A DNA stretch of 33,914 nt from positions 1 through 33,914 of the forward strand of contig DATJQJ010000003.1 of assembly GCA_035505975.1 (NCBI GenBank), in the 5' to 3' direction. The notes under the pieces were generated by a model, which worked only from the letters and a program-made list of their open reading frames with translations, ran no database searches and was not told where the DNA came from. Positions 1 through 9,177 of the stretch are shown piece by piece. Source of the stretch: CAIKOD01 sp035505975. GTDB taxonomy: Archaea > Halobacteriota > Methanomicrobia > Methanomicrobiales > Methanospirillaceae. How positions within the stretch are numbered: position 1 is the stretch's first letter; each line of letters begins with the position of its first letter. The position numbers were made by a program, and so were the translations under genes.

Positions 1-1
1 G

Positions 2-373
2 ATACGGTGTGTAAAAGATCTTGCGGGTTCTCTCCCGATATTCGGGATATGCATGGGTAACCAGGTGTGCGGCCTTGCACTCGGCGGCGAGACCTACAAG
101 ATGAAATTCGGTCACCGGGGTACGAACCAGCCTGTCAGGACGATTGACGGGAAAATTTTCATCACAACCCAGAACCACGGTTATGCCGTAGCCGCCGATA
201 CGCTTCCCGAAGGGTGCCGGGTCTCGTTCTCGAACGTCAACGACGGTACGGTCGAAGGATTCGATGACCCGGACCTCGATCTGACGACCGTTCAGTTCCA
301 TCCAGAGGCCCATGGCGGTCCCCGCGATACCGAGTCGTATTTTTTTGATTCGATGTTCCGGAGGCTTGCCTGA
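2..373 (+). CDS. carA: Carbamoyl-phosphate synthase small subunit, C-terminal part (5' end outside window)
   Basis: This is the glutamine amidotransferase half of CarA, which releases ammonia from glutamine and passes it to CarB for carbamoyl phosphate synthesis (pyrimidines and arginine). The reading frame is open from base 2, upstream of the first ATG at 53. It contains PIFGICMGNQ with the nucleophile Cys (codon 50-52), then QNHGYAV and the catalytic His in VQFHPEAHGGPRDT, all typical of class I amidotransferase domains of CarA. The usual GICLGHQ reads GICMGNQ here, a mild variation. The stop codon overlaps the carB start (TGATG), so the two are translationally coupled. The N-terminal CarA domain and the start codon lie outside the window. 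Confidence 0.95.
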   Translation: MRCVKDLAGSLPIFGICMGNQVCGLALGGETYKMKFGHRGTNQPVRTIDGKIFITTQNHGYAVAADTLPEGCRVSFSNVNDGTVEGFDDPDLDLTTVQFHPEAHGGPRDTESYFFDSMFRRLA

Positions 374-3300
374 TGCCGAAACTGCCGCATATAGGGAAGG
401 TCCTGCTTATCGGGTCCGGTCCGATCCAGATCGGCCAGGCTGCCGAATTCGACTTTTCCGGATCGCAGGCATGTCGTGCCCTTCGGGAAGAAGGCGTAAA
501 GGTAGTGCTGGTAAATTCAAATCCTGCGACAATCCAGACCGATCCCGACATGGCCGACGAAATTTATATCGAACCATTACGGTCAGATATTATTGCAAGG
601 ATCATTGAAAAGGAGCGACCCGACGGGATATTATCGGGAATGGGCGGACAGACAGGACTGAATCTCACTGCGGAGCTCGCGGAACGGGGGGCATTGGCAG
701 GTGTTAAAATCCTCGGCACTCCGCTCGAGGCGATCTATCGCGGCGAGGACCGCGAAAAGTTCCGCGACCTGATGAAGGAGATTGGGGAACCGGTACCGGT
801 CAGTTTTATCTTAAACGATATGGCTGAAATCGGCGAGGCACTCAGGGTCGTCGGGCTTCCGGCAATTGTAAGGCCCGCATATACCCTCGGCGGAGCTGGC
901 GGCGGTATCGCAACGACTAAGGAGGATCTGGCAAAAATCGTTGAACTCGGCCTGAACAGGTCCCGGATCCACCAGGTGCTGATTGAGGAAAGCGTGCAGG
1001 GATGGAAGGAGATCGAATTCGAAGTGATGCGGGATTCGGCTGATACCTGCATCATTGTCTGCGGGATGGAGAATGTGGATCCAATGGGGATTCATACCGG
1101 CGAAAGTGTCGTTGTAGCGCCGATCCTGACTCTCAGGGATGACGAATTCCAGAAACTGAGATCAGCCGCGATAAAAATTATCAGGGCCCTCAATGTTCAG
1201 GGCGGCTGCAATATCCAGTTTGCATTCTGGAACGGGGATTACCGGGTAATCGAGGTTAACCCAAGGGTCTCCCGATCATCGGCACTCGCGTCGAAGGCGA
1301 CCGGTTACCCGATAGCACGGGTCGCCGCAAAAATTGCAATAGGCCTGAGGCTCGATGAAATAATGAACAGCGTGACGGGTTGTACTCCGGCGTCTTTCGA
1401 ACCTGCGATCGATTATGTTGTCGTAAAAGTACCTCGCTGGCCCTTCGACAAATTCAAAAGCGCTGACCGTACCCTGACCACGGCTATGAAAAGCACCGGG
1501 GAAGTAATGGCCATCGGGCGGACCCTCGAAGAGGCATTCAAGAAAGCCCTCCGGTCACTTGACACCGATTTATTCGAACATACAAACCCAAGCGAGATCA
1601 GGATGATTCTGAACCGGCCGACCGATGAGCGGTTCGCATGCCTGTTCGACGCGTTCCGGCAGGACTTTACCATCGAAGAAATATTTTCGCTGACAAAGAT
1701 CACGCCGTTCTTCCTTGAGAAGATAAAAAATATTGTGGAGATGGAGGAAGACCTCGCAGTGAACGGGACCGATGAGGATATCAGGCTTGCAAAGGCCTAC
1801 GGTTTCACCAACGACGAAATAGTCCAGCTAACCGGTAAAGATCCCGATGCAGTCAAATCTGTTACGGGAGGCCCTGTATACAAGATGGTCGATACCTGCG
1901 CGGCGGAATTTCCGGCAACAACGCCGTACTTTTATTCTACCTGGGACAATCATTCAGAAATCGTGAAAAACGATGCGAAAAAGGTCCTGATCATCGGATC
2001 CGGCCCAATCAGGATCGGCCAGGGCATAGAGTTCGATTATTGTACCGTCCATGCAGTTATGGCATTGCGGGAGATCGGGATCGAGGTCCATATCGTCAAT
2101 AACAACCCCGAGACGGTGTCAACTGATTTCGACACCTCGGACCGGTTGTTTTTTGAGCCGATGCTCCTCGAAGATATCATCAATATCCTTAAATCGGACT
2201 CTTACATAGGCGTCATGGTCCAGTTCGGCGGGCAGAACTCTGTCAATCTCGCCGTTCCGATTGAGAATGAGTTGAAAAAACTTAACCTCCCGGTAAAGAT
2301 CCTCGGCACCAGCCCGGATGCAATGGATATCGCCGAAGACCGGGACCGGTTCAGTGTTTTGCTCGATCAGTTGCAGATTCCGAGCCCGCCAAATTCTTCA
2401 GCCTACTCTCCCGAGGAAGCGCGTGCAAAGGCCGCCGCCATCGGGTACCCCGTGCTCGTCAGGCCGTCCTATGTGTTAGGGGGGAGGGCGATGGAAATTG
2501 TCCATGACGAGACAGAACTCGAGAGTTACATGAAAGAGGCGGTCAGGGTCAGCCGTAATCACCCTGTTCTCATCGATTCCTTCCTGCAGAACGCCATAGA
2601 ACTCGATGTCGATGCCGTGTGCGACGGGACCGATGTATTCATCGGAGGGGTCATGGAACATATCGAGGAGGCCGGGGTACATAGCGGCGATTCTGCCTGT
2701 GTTATCCCCACTCAGTCCCTTTCGCCATCGGTGCTCGCAAGGGTCAGGGACTACACGAGAAAGATCGCACTCGGGCTCGGTGTGGTGGGCCTTGTCAACA
2801 TCCAGCTTGCCGTTAAAAACGATGTCGTCTACGTCCTCGAGGCGAACCCAAGGGCGAGCAGGACCGTGCCATTCGTGAGTAAGGCAACAGGCATTCCCCT
2901 TGCCAAGATGGCTGCGAAGATCATGATGGGGCACCGCATCGCTGATCTCGGGTACAAAGAACGGGTGATCTCCCATGTCGCGGTCAAGGAGGTCCTGCTC
3001 CCGTTCAATAAATTGCCGGGTGTAGACACGGTGCTCGGTCCTGAAATGAAGAGCACCGGCGAAGTCATGGGCATCGATTATGATTTCGGACGTGCTTATT
3101 ATAAGGCCAGCATATCGGCCGACAATGAGCTCCCCATGCAGGGGAATGTCTTCATTTCAGTCTCTGCAGAACAGAAAGACGAGGCGATAGCAATTTCAAG
3201 AAAGCTTGTCTCACTCGGTCTTACCCTGTACGGTACCTCAGGGACGGTCGAATACCTGTCCCAGTCCGGGATCGACGCCCACCTCGTCAGGAAGGTGCAG

Positions 3301-3537
3301 GAGGGATCCCCAAACGTAATCGACCTTCTCAGGCAGGGCGAGATCCGCCTTATTATCAATACGCCAAAAGGAAAACAGTCGCGGCAGGATCACTACCAGA
3401 TCATGAGGGCGGCGGTAGACTATGGCGTGCCCTATATCACGACGCTCCAGGCTGCAAGGGCCGCGGCACAGGCTATCGATGCGATGAAGAGAGAGAAGAT
3501 TACGCTTGAACCAATCAGCTATTATATCGGGGAATAA
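373..3537 (+). CDS. carB: Carbamoyl-phosphate synthase large subunit
   Basis: At 1054 residues this is a full-length CarB, close to the 1073 residues of the E. coli enzyme. It shows the internal duplication of the family: the first half starts with VLLIGSGPIQIGQAAEFDF and the second half (about residue 535) repeats it as VLIIGSGPIRIGQGIEFDY. Each half is an ATP-grasp unit with the PRVSRSSALASKATGYPIA or PRASRTVPFVSKATGIPLA signature. The last about 140 residues form the MGS-like allosteric domain, ending with LIINTPKGKQSRQDHYQIMR. It makes carbamoyl phosphate from bicarbonate, ammonia delivered by CarA and two ATP. The start overlaps the carA stop, and argG follows after two bases, so this is one operon joining pyrimidine and arginine precursor supply. 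Confidence 0.98.
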   Translation: MPKLPHIGKVLLIGSGPIQIGQAAEFDFSGSQACRALREEGVKVVLVNSNPATIQTDPDMADEIYIEPLRSDIIARIIEKERPDGILSGMGGQTGLNLTAELAERGALAGVKILGTPLEAIYRGEDREKFRDLMKEIGEPVPVSFILNDMAEIGEALRVVGLPAIVRPAYTLGGAGGGIATTKEDLAKIVELGLNRSRIHQVLIEESVQGWKEIEFEVMRDSADTCIIVCGMENVDPMGIHTGESVVVAPILTLRDDEFQKLRSAAIKIIRALNVQGGCNIQFAFWNGDYRVIEVNPRVSRSSALASKATGYPIARVAAKIAIGLRLDEIMNSVTGCTPASFEPAIDYVVVKVPRWPFDKFKSADRTLTTAMKSTGEVMAIGRTLEEAFKKALRSLDTDLFEHTNPSEIRMILNRPTDERFACLFDAFRQDFTIEEIFSLTKITPFFLEKIKNIVEMEEDLAVNGTDEDIRLAKAYGFTNDEIVQLTGKDPDAVKSVTGGPVYKMVDTCAAEFPATTPYFYSTWDNHSEIVKNDAKKVLIIGSGPIRIGQGIEFDYCTVHAVMALREIGIEVHIVNNNPETVSTDFDTSDRLFFEPMLLEDIINILKSDSYIGVMVQFGGQNSVNLAVPIENELKKLNLPVKILGTSPDAMDIAEDRDRFSVLLDQLQIPSPPNSSAYSPEEARAKAAAIGYPVLVRPSYVLGGRAMEIVHDETELESYMKEAVRVSRNHPVLIDSFLQNAIELDVDAVCDGTDVFIGGVMEHIEEAGVHSGDSACVIPTQSLSPSVLARVRDYTRKIALGLGVVGLVNIQLAVKNDVVYVLEANPRASRTVPFVSKATGIPLAKMAAKIMMGHRIADLGYKERVISHVAVKEVLLPFNKLPGVDTVLGPEMKSTGEVMGIDYDFGRAYYKASISADNELPMQGNVFISVSAEQKDEAIAISRKLVSLGLTLYGTSGTVEYLSQSGIDAHLVRKVQEGSPNVIDLLRQGEIRLIINTPKGKQSRQDHYQIMRAAVDYGVPYITTLQAARAAAQAIDAMKREKITLEPISYYIGE

Positions 3538-3539
3538 GT

Positions 3540-4739
3540 ATGGGAAAAGGAACCGTAGTACTGGCGTACAGCGGAGGTCTCGACACCTCCATCTGCATAC
3601 CCCTGTTGAGGGAAGAATACGGATACGACCGGGTCGTGACCGTGGCTGTCGATGTAGGGCAGCGGGAAGACGAACTGGCAGCGGCATCGGAAAAAGGGAA
3701 AAAGTTTGCCGACAGTCATGTGACCATCGATGCACGGGAGAAATTTGTTGACAACTATCTCTTCCCTGCGATCAGGGCAAACGGGTCCTACGAAGGATAC
3801 CCGATGGGAACATCCCTGGCAAGGCCTCTGATTGCCGATGAAGTTGTGAAAATCGCAAGAAAGGAAGGGGCACTTGCGATCGCCCATGGCTGTACAGGGA
3901 AAGGCAACGATCAGTTGCGGTTCGATTTTATTATTCGCGGAGCAGGGCTCGATGTCGTTGCGCCGATAAGGGAGAAAAACCTTACGAGGGACTGGGAGAT
4001 TGAATACGCGCAAAAACACAATATACCGGTGCCCGTCAAAAAAGACAAGCCCTGGAGTATGGATGAGAACTGCTGGAGCAGGAGCATTGAAGGAGGAAAG
4101 CTCGAAGACCCCGCGTACCATACGCCCGAGGAAATTTACCTCTGGACGGTATCGCCTGAACATGCTCCTTCGTCACCCACGCAAATTTCGATTGCATTTT
4201 CAAACGGTGTTCCTGTCGGTCTCGATGGTACCCGGATGAAGGGGTACGACCTCATCCAGCAACTGAACCGGATCGCGGGCAGCAATGGCATCGGAAGAAA
4301 CGACATGATAGAGGACCGCATTCTCGGGCTCAAGGCCCGGGAGGTCTATGAGCACCCTGCAGCGACGACCCTGTTATTCGCCCACCACGACCTCGAACAC
4401 CTCGTCCTGACCAGGCAGGAACTGCAGTTCAAACAAATGGTCGACGAAAAATGGTCCGAACTGGCTTACATGGGTCTCGTCCACGAACCACTCTTCCACG
4501 CCCTCACTGCATTTATTGCAAAAACCCAGGAACGGGTGAACGGAACAGTGGAACTTTCCCTTTACAAGGGCGGCATCAGGGTGCTTGGCAGGTCTTCGCC
4601 GGATGCAGTGTATTCCGACGACCTTGTTTCGTTCGACAGCACTTCCATCGATCAGTGCCACGCCGCAGGGGTATCGTATTATTATGGGATGCAGGCACGC
4701 CTGGTTAAACAAAAAACAGAGAGAAAATCAGGGATCTGA
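3540..4739 (+). CDS. argG: Argininosuccinate synthase
   Basis: The 399-residue product ligates citrulline and aspartate with ATP to argininosuccinate, the penultimate step of arginine synthesis. The N-terminus has the PP-loop ATP motif AYSGGLDTS (residues 9-17). Later come the family blocks GCTGKGNDQLRF and DENCWSRSIEGGKLEDP. Length matches the family (about 400 residues). The ATG lies two bases after the carB stop, with no room for its own promoter, so it should be co-transcribed with carAB. That places a carbamoyl-phosphate producer and a citrulline consumer in one transcript. An inverted-repeat region follows the stop codon. Confidence 0.98.
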   Translation: MGKGTVVLAYSGGLDTSICIPLLREEYGYDRVVTVAVDVGQREDELAAASEKGKKFADSHVTIDAREKFVDNYLFPAIRANGSYEGYPMGTSLARPLIADEVVKIARKEGALAIAHGCTGKGNDQLRFDFIIRGAGLDVVAPIREKNLTRDWEIEYAQKHNIPVPVKKDKPWSMDENCWSRSIEGGKLEDPAYHTPEEIYLWTVSPEHAPSSPTQISIAFSNGVPVGLDGTRMKGYDLIQQLNRIAGSNGIGRNDMIEDRILGLKAREVYEHPAATTLLFAHHDLEHLVLTRQELQFKQMVDEKWSELAYMGLVHEPLFHALTAFIAKTQERVNGTVELSLYKGGIRVLGRSSPDAVYSDDLVSFDSTSIDQCHAAGVSYYYGMQARLVKQKTERKSGI

Positions 4740-4760
4740 AATTTTTCTTCTATCCGGATC

Positions 4761-4806
4761 TGCCACCTGAAGTGGCAGGCTGTTCATCCGAAAAAAATCC
4801 GGATGA
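4761..4806. terminator. Paired hairpins between convergent genes
   Basis: Two inverted repeats lie between the convergent argG and the FMN-barrel gene. The first is TGCCAC at 4761-4766 against GTGGCA at 4772-4777 with a 5-base loop. The second is TCATCCG at 4784-4790 against CGGATGA at 4800-4806 with an A-rich 9-base loop. A T-rich stretch (4742-4748) lies on the minus-strand exit side as A's. Position and structure suggest transcript ends for both genes, but archaeal termination depends mainly on T tracts, so the role is inferred. Confidence 0.4.
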
Positions 4807-4811
4807 CCGGA

Positions 4812-5216
4812 TCAGAGTATTTTCTTTCCTGCATCGGGTCCCGGCACGCAACTGTATACTTCGGTAATTTTTAGGATAACAAGAGATTTGGCCGGCAGTT
4901 CGGGCTTTTTGTCGTGGACCCATTTTATCATCTTTTCATAATCGGGCCCTGAGGTCTTCACGACGGCACTGCCTTTTATCTGGAAGCATTTTTTACTTTC
5001 CTGGTCCCAGACAGAGATTGCCGCCTGGGGATTTTCCATCAGGTTGGCGATAGTCTTTTTCATGTAATTATCGGCAAGCCAGATCGTATCTTCACCAATT
5101 AACTGAACGAATGCGATTAAGGATACGTTGGGGACACCACTCCGGGAAGCCGTCGAGACAGGGAAGACCTTGACTTTTGAGAAGGTCTCTTTCATTTCTG
5201 AATTGAGGGACACCAT
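4812..5216 (-). CDS. Pyridoxamine 5'-phosphate oxidase-like FMN-binding split-barrel protein
   Basis: This 134-residue protein resembles the small archaeal and bacterial flavin-binding split-barrel proteins related to pyridoxamine phosphate oxidase. Visible elements are PVSTASRSGVPNVSLIAF (first barrel strands), DTIWLADNYMKKTIANL (the strand and helix that usually contact FMN phosphate) and NPQAAISVWDQESKKCFQIKG. Such proteins are usually single-domain dimers that bind FMN or other flavins such as F420. The sequence is too generic to name a substrate. It stands alone, converges on argG and diverges from the ROK kinase gene, and its control region should lie in 5217-5366. The ATG at 5216 gives the normal family length. 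Confidence 0.8.
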   Translation of the reverse strand: MVSLNSEMKETFSKVKVFPVSTASRSGVPNVSLIAFVQLIGEDTIWLADNYMKKTIANLMENPQAAISVWDQESKKCFQIKGSAVVKTSGPDYEKMIKWVHDKKPELPAKSLVILKITEVYSCVPGPDAGKKIL

Positions 5217-5366
5217 TTCTCATCACCGCCCAGGAGATAATATCCGGGCAATAATAGTCTCATAAGTCTGCGGAGCCTTTATTTTTTTGGGTACGTCATT
5301 CTTCCTTTCCAATGCAGGTTATCGGTATTGCGAAGTGATAAGGCAGATCCGGGATCACATTGACGC

Positions 5367-6338
5367 ATGAAAAAGGTCATTGCCGTCGATCTCGGTGCGA
5401 CCAATTTAAGGGTGGGGCTCTTTGAAAATTCCCGGCCGGTTGCCGATCCGGTAACATTCCCGACACCGCGATCTCCCTGTAATGCCATGGACATTACTTC
5501 GATCCTTGCGGACCGGATTAGACAGGTGCTCCGGATATCAGGTACGACAGAGATCGAAGGGATTGGGATATCAGCTGCAGGGCCGGTCGATCATCGGAAT
5601 GGAAGCGTTGTCAGTCCACCGAATATTCCGCTTGCGAGGATACCTCTCGAAAGTCCCTTAAAAGCCGAATTCGGAGCCCCGGTGAGAATAATCAACGACT
5701 GCCATGCCGGCATTCTCGGAGAAGTATATTTCGGGGACCTGTCTTCGGAAAAAAACGCGGTGTATCTGACGATGTCGACGGGGATCGGGGCCGGTATCAT
5801 ATCCGGAGGAAAAATTCTTCTCGGGAACAGGGGAAATGCCGGAGAGGTTGGCCATTTCTTTGTCGACGATCGCTATAACTGCACCTGCGGGTGCGGGTTT
5901 CCAGGGCATTGGGAAGCGTATGCCTCCGGGCGTTTTCTCCCGGAATTTTTTACAAGGTGGTGTGCTGATAATGGCATCGCTCCCGGATGGGTACGGGACA
6001 TGGTCCCTGAACAGGTATTTTCCCTGGTTCGGAAAAATCGGGAAAAGTTTGAGGGCTTCCTCGAGGATCTCGGTCTGATCAATGCACGTGGGATATCCAA
6101 TATCGTCGTAGCTTACGAACCCGCACACATGATAATGGACGGTTCGGTTGTAAGGGAAAATACCGACCTGATCCTGCCCTTTATCGGAAAATATGCGGAC
6201 CGGTTCCTTCCTCTCCCGTCGATTGACATCAGTGGGCTCGGGAGCAGCGCTCCGCTCCTCGGGGCATCGATCATCGCATCCGGATACAATACCCTGATCG
6301 GAAATTTTCTTCCTGAAGATTGCGGCAGAACGGGTTAA
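5367..6338 (+). CDS. ROK-family sugar kinase (glucokinase-like)
   Basis: The 323-residue protein belongs to the ROK family of ATP-dependent sugar kinases. The phosphate-binding loop VDLGATNLRVGLF is at residues 7-19, the catalytic Asp is in IIND (Asp111), and the substrate/zinc region contains NAGEVGHF (His163) and CGCGFPGHWEAYASG (Cys174, Cys176, His181, Glu183). Classical ROK enzymes have CxCGxxGCxE; here the third Cys is His181, a swap known in some archaeal members. Glucose or another hexose is the likely substrate, but specificity cannot be read from the sequence. No sugar transporter or regulator is adjacent. The ATG at 5367 sits directly before the phosphate-loop strand, as expected; there is no obvious ribosome binding site. 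Confidence 0.85.
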   Translation: MKKVIAVDLGATNLRVGLFENSRPVADPVTFPTPRSPCNAMDITSILADRIRQVLRISGTTEIEGIGISAAGPVDHRNGSVVSPPNIPLARIPLESPLKAEFGAPVRIINDCHAGILGEVYFGDLSSEKNAVYLTMSTGIGAGIISGGKILLGNRGNAGEVGHFFVDDRYNCTCGCGFPGHWEAYASGRFLPEFFTRWCADNGIAPGWVRDMVPEQVFSLVRKNREKFEGFLEDLGLINARGISNIVVAYEPAHMIMDGSVVRENTDLILPFIGKYADRFLPLPSIDISGLGSSAPLLGASIIASGYNTLIGNFLPEDCGRTG

Positions 6339-6390
6339 TGAATCCTACCCGATTATTCCGCAGGAGGCTAAGCAGAGGCCGTATCGATAA

Positions 6391-6397
6391 TATTATA
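6391..6397 (+). promoter_or_regulatory. TATA box of the lipoprotein gene
   Basis: An AT-rich TATTATA element stands 24 bases before the ATG at 6421, in otherwise GC-rich sequence. This spacing fits an archaeal promoter driving a leaderless or very short-leader transcript. Confidence 0.5.
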
Positions 6398-6420
6398 CCC
6401 TTGGGCCCGGAGTACGTTGT

Positions 6421-6924
6421 ATGAAAGCGTTATTCTATGCCCTCGCTGTTGTGGCGACCGTAATGGCTCTGTTCACGGCCGGGTGCACCCAGGCTCCCGC
6501 GGTTCCCCCGGCGACAACGTTACCGACCCAGGTAACAACACCCATGCCGGTGACAACAGCCATGACCACGCCAGTCGTCGGAGGTCTTGGCGTTCCGGGC
6601 CCGACCGAGGTCCTTCCTACCCAGTATAACCTCGACTTCCAGATAACGAGTAATGGCGATACCGTTAATCCCCTGATGAGCGTTGCGATCAGGGGCGGCA
6701 ACGGGATCAACCTCGATTCTCAGGTTGATGTCAGCCTGACCAAGCCTGACGGCACGACCTCACAGGGAACGATGACACAGCCGTTCTCGATGGGCCAGCA
6801 GGTCGTCCTTCCGTGCAGCACGACGCAAAACCATGTCCAGATCTGGGTTACGGCGCCGCAGGTCGGGAAAGTAAAGGTCTTCGATGACCTGGTACCCTTC
6901 AGGTCCATCAACTCACCGACCTGA
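6421..6924 (+). CDS. Secreted lipoprotein of unknown function
   Basis: This 167-residue protein starts with a signal peptide (MKALFYALAVVATVMALFTAG) ending in a lipobox TAGC, so Cys22 is probably lipidated and the protein anchored outside the cytoplasmic membrane. A Thr/Pro/Val-rich linker follows (about residues 23-60), a common layout for surface lipoproteins of Methanomicrobiales. The C-terminal part (about 67-167) looks like a beta-sandwich, with alternating hydrophobic residues around YNLDFQITSNGDTVNP and VQIWVTAPQVGKVKVFDD. I recognise no named domain. It has its own promoter and is followed by a T-run at 6930-6936. Role unknown; a small-ligand or surface function is possible but unsupported. 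Confidence 0.75.
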   Translation: MKALFYALAVVATVMALFTAGCTQAPAVPPATTLPTQVTTPMPVTTAMTTPVVGGLGVPGPTEVLPTQYNLDFQITSNGDTVNPLMSVAIRGGNGINLDSQVDVSLTKPDGTTSQGTMTQPFSMGQQVVLPCSTTQNHVQIWVTAPQVGKVKVFDDLVPFRSINSPT

Positions 6925-7321
6925 CCAATTTTTTTCGGTGGTGTATTCTTCGCCTGTATTGAGAATTCAACGAAGATAACGTATCCAAAAATTTCGGTTC
7001 CTGCAAAATTTCCCTGGGTCCGTAACATCATTTAATTCTGGTTTTCTTGACATGCGATATTAACACCCGGGTTTCAGTTGTCGATGTTCTTCAATTCTCA
7101 AAATATTATTTAAAATCGAGTTAATCTGACGCTCCGGCACGCTCCACCAGGGGTTAGCGGCGGTGCGGAGCCACAGGAAAAAAACAGGTACTGTACCAAT
7201 TGTGTCGCGGGGTGCAAAAACATCCCTTGCCGTCCGGGGGCTTATATTCAACTTTTTTTTGGGTTCGGAAACGGTGCACCCCGGGCAAGGTCTTTATAGG
7301 GAATTAGTCCAACCTTCACGT
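6925..7321. other. Intergenic stretch without a supported gene
   Basis: After the lipoprotein stop comes a run of seven T (6930-6936), a likely archaeal transcript end. The remaining 380 bases hold only short, composition-driven open frames on both strands. The right end carries the promoter of the PspC gene. No RNA gene or repeat was seen. Confidence 0.5.
7293..7298 (+). promoter_or_regulatory. TATA box of the PspC-domain gene
   Basis: TTTATA lies 24 bases before the ATG at 7322, in GC-rich surroundings. It supports that ATG as the start rather than the longer open frame from 7163. Confidence 0.5.
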
Positions 7322-7531
7322 ATGAAGGAATTACACCGGTCTGCAACGTCCCGGGTCCTGGGGGGTGTCTGTGGTGGTATCGGGGAATACCTGGATATCG
7401 ACCCGAATATCGTCCGTCTGGTATTGATTGTCATCCTCCTGTTTGGATTTTTGACGATATTCTGGCCGCTGTTCATAATCGTCCTGTATATCGTCGCATG
7501 GATCCTGCTCCCCGAAAAGCCTTCGGCATAA
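7322..7531 (+). CDS. PspC-domain small membrane protein
   Basis: The 69-residue product is a stand-alone PspC domain. The N-terminus has the conserved LHRSATSRVLGGVCGGIGEY followed by DIDPNIVRLVLI, then a long hydrophobic region (about residues 33-63, probably one or two membrane segments) ending WILLPEK. PspC proteins take part in membrane-stress responses in bacteria, where PspC binds PspB and PspA; the archaeal role is not settled. The frame is open back to 7163, but the family begins with a short polar segment just before the Arg-x-hydrophobic-GGVCGG block, and the TATA box at 7293 agrees with the ATG at 7322. No other Psp-type gene is nearby. Confidence 0.85.
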   Translation: MKELHRSATSRVLGGVCGGIGEYLDIDPNIVRLVLIVILLFGFLTIFWPLFIIVLYIVAWILLPEKPSA

Positions 7532-7667
7532 ACGAGAGTTTTTTTCGAAGTCATAAATATTATTTTTTCCCTGCCCGGATCAGCGGGGAATATCGCCTTT
7601 TACCGAACCGGCTTTTTAGTGATGAGAATGGTTTAAAGACCTTTGTACTGTGCCCCTTAATTCCGGA

Positions 7668-8093
7668 TTATTTCCGGTTCCAGAAAGAAAGCTTTTCATT
7701 GCCGGTGATCGTACGGCACCGGCGAAAGTACGTCTCACCCCATATCCATGGTTTATAATTGTCGCACATTGATGGTTTGGCGAGATGTATTGCACAGAGA
7801 TACCTGTTCCGTGAAACCCGCATAAGAAACGGACAACTACTCTCGAGTCCGCCGGTATTCGGGTCACGTAGTTCGATTGAGACGACTTCGGAGAGATCGC
7901 ACGTCCGGAGGTCTGAGCACTTCGTCCACGATCCGTCCCCGCGGCATGCGGAAAAGTGTTCGAGAATATCGGTCCTTCCGTTCTCAAGCCATTGATAGAC
8001 ATTTTCTATCGTCGGGGATATCGAGTCCCCGAATATTTTGCAGCAGACTCCGCACTGGGCACATTCCAACATTTCCGTACTCTCATCAGCCAT
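7668..8093 (-). CDS. YkgJ-family Cys-cluster protein
   Basis: This 141-residue protein has the YkgJ/UPF0153 layout: an N-terminal CAQCGVCC cluster (about residues 11-18), a central CPFL block and a later CAIHLAKPSMCDNYKPW block, together providing the Cys residues of a putative zinc or iron-sulfur site. The biochemical function of these proteins is unsettled. It lies downstream of, and in the same direction as, the QueG-like Fe-S protein, 158 bases away; an AT-rich element near 8138-8148 suggests its own promoter. A second family member is at 22707-23189. Confidence 0.8.
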   Translation of the reverse strand: MADESTEMLECAQCGVCCKIFGDSISPTIENVYQWLENGRTDILEHFSACRGDGSWTKCSDLRTCDLSEVVSIELRDPNTGGLESSCPFLMRVSRNRYLCAIHLAKPSMCDNYKPWIWGETYFRRCRTITGNEKLSFWNRK

Positions 8094-8251
8094 CGGGTAT
8101 CAGATCCTGTTATCAACGCATATTCTGGATTTTCTTTTCGTTTTAAATGGTGGATATCGGGGACCCCGGAAATAATTACCAGTAGCACTCAGTTTCGGAC
8201 AGATCTAAAAACGAGACAGTCCTATCGGGATCCGCCACCAATATCCGGCGT

Positions 8252-9064
8252 TTATTCTTTTTTCGAGCCGTAAGATCGTACATGACGCCATGCCCGGTGG
8301 ATCTTCTCGAAATTTTTGTTATTTTCATCATAAATGTCAGGATTTTTCCGATTATATAGTTCCCTGTCGTTGCCTACCGGGCAGACCTTGATGCAGAACC
8401 CGCATGGCGAACTATGGTTTTTTGCCAGGGCTTCAGACCGTGCGATGCACCTGGCCTTATCGGTTATGCCATCAGGGTAATCGTTTCCCTGCAGGGCGTG
8501 CACCGGGCAAATGTCGATACACTGCATGCACCGGTTACATAACTGCCCGGTAATGAGCGGGTCCGGTGGGATTGCGGCATCAGTAAATATCGATGCAAAC
8601 CTGACCCTCGGGCCGAATTCCCTGGTCAGGACGGTATTGTTTATCCCAAATGTTCCAAGACCTGCGAGGAAGGCGGCATGCCGGTGAGAGAAAAAGGCGC
8701 ATGGCTGATCTTTTAATATGCCGAGAGAACCGTAACCGTCCCTGGGAATGGGAACTGAAAAATATCCTTCCCGGTTTAGGTATAACGAGATCCTATAAGC
8801 ATTGCTATCGAGTAATCCGTTCACCGTTTTATAAAGCTCATGGTAGTAAATCGAAGGGGCAGTCTCGATGACGGGCAGGAACACGGGGAGTCCTATGACG
8901 ATCACGGTCTCCGTTCCGGGCAGAATAGAACCAGGCCTGAATTGTTCCGGGACCCATGGTTCAAACAAGGGTTCGTCCCAGCGCCCTGCAGATGCAAAAC
9001 CAACAAGAGCAATGTCAAGTTCCCTGCATTTAGCCCTGATCGCCTGTTTCAGGGGGTGTTCCAT
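8252..9064 (-). CDS. QueG-like (epoxyqueuosine reductase-related) 4Fe-4S protein
   Basis: The 270-residue protein has a cobalamin-dependent-reductase-like N-terminal half (AFFSHRHAAFLAGLGTFGINN corresponds to the RHAA..AGLG..GKN region of epoxyqueuosine reductases) and a C-terminal ferredoxin domain with two cluster motifs: CNRCMQCIDICPVHAL and CGFCIKVCPVG. QueG itself reduces epoxyqueuosine in bacteria, but archaea do not make queuosine that way, so the substrate here is unknown; archaeal homologues are usually annotated only as iron-sulfur or epoxyqueuosine reductase-like proteins. It diverges from the OFOR operon. An AT-rich element near 9078-9090 lies just before the ATG at 9064. Confidence 0.8.
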   Translation of the reverse strand: MEHPLKQAIRAKCRELDIALVGFASAGRWDEPLFEPWVPEQFRPGSILPGTETVIVIGLPVFLPVIETAPSIYYHELYKTVNGLLDSNAYRISLYLNREGYFSVPIPRDGYGSLGILKDQPCAFFSHRHAAFLAGLGTFGINNTVLTREFGPRVRFASIFTDAAIPPDPLITGQLCNRCMQCIDICPVHALQGNDYPDGITDKARCIARSEALAKNHSSPCGFCIKVCPVGNDRELYNRKNPDIYDENNKNFEKIHRAWRHVRSYGSKKE

Positions 9065-9177
9065 GGATATACAATAGTCTATGCACGATATAGCGTTTAC
9101 TAAGAAAGCACGTGACGGAGCCTCGTATCATAAGCCTTTATCATGAATGCGGACAATTCTGCGATATCATGAGATCC

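Noticed and set aside
3522..4163. 213-residue open frame antisense to argG
   Set aside because: Shadow of a well-supported gene, no motif or ribosome site.
7163..7321. Longer start for the PspC protein
   Set aside because: The extension overlaps the TATA box at 7293 and has no family similarity.
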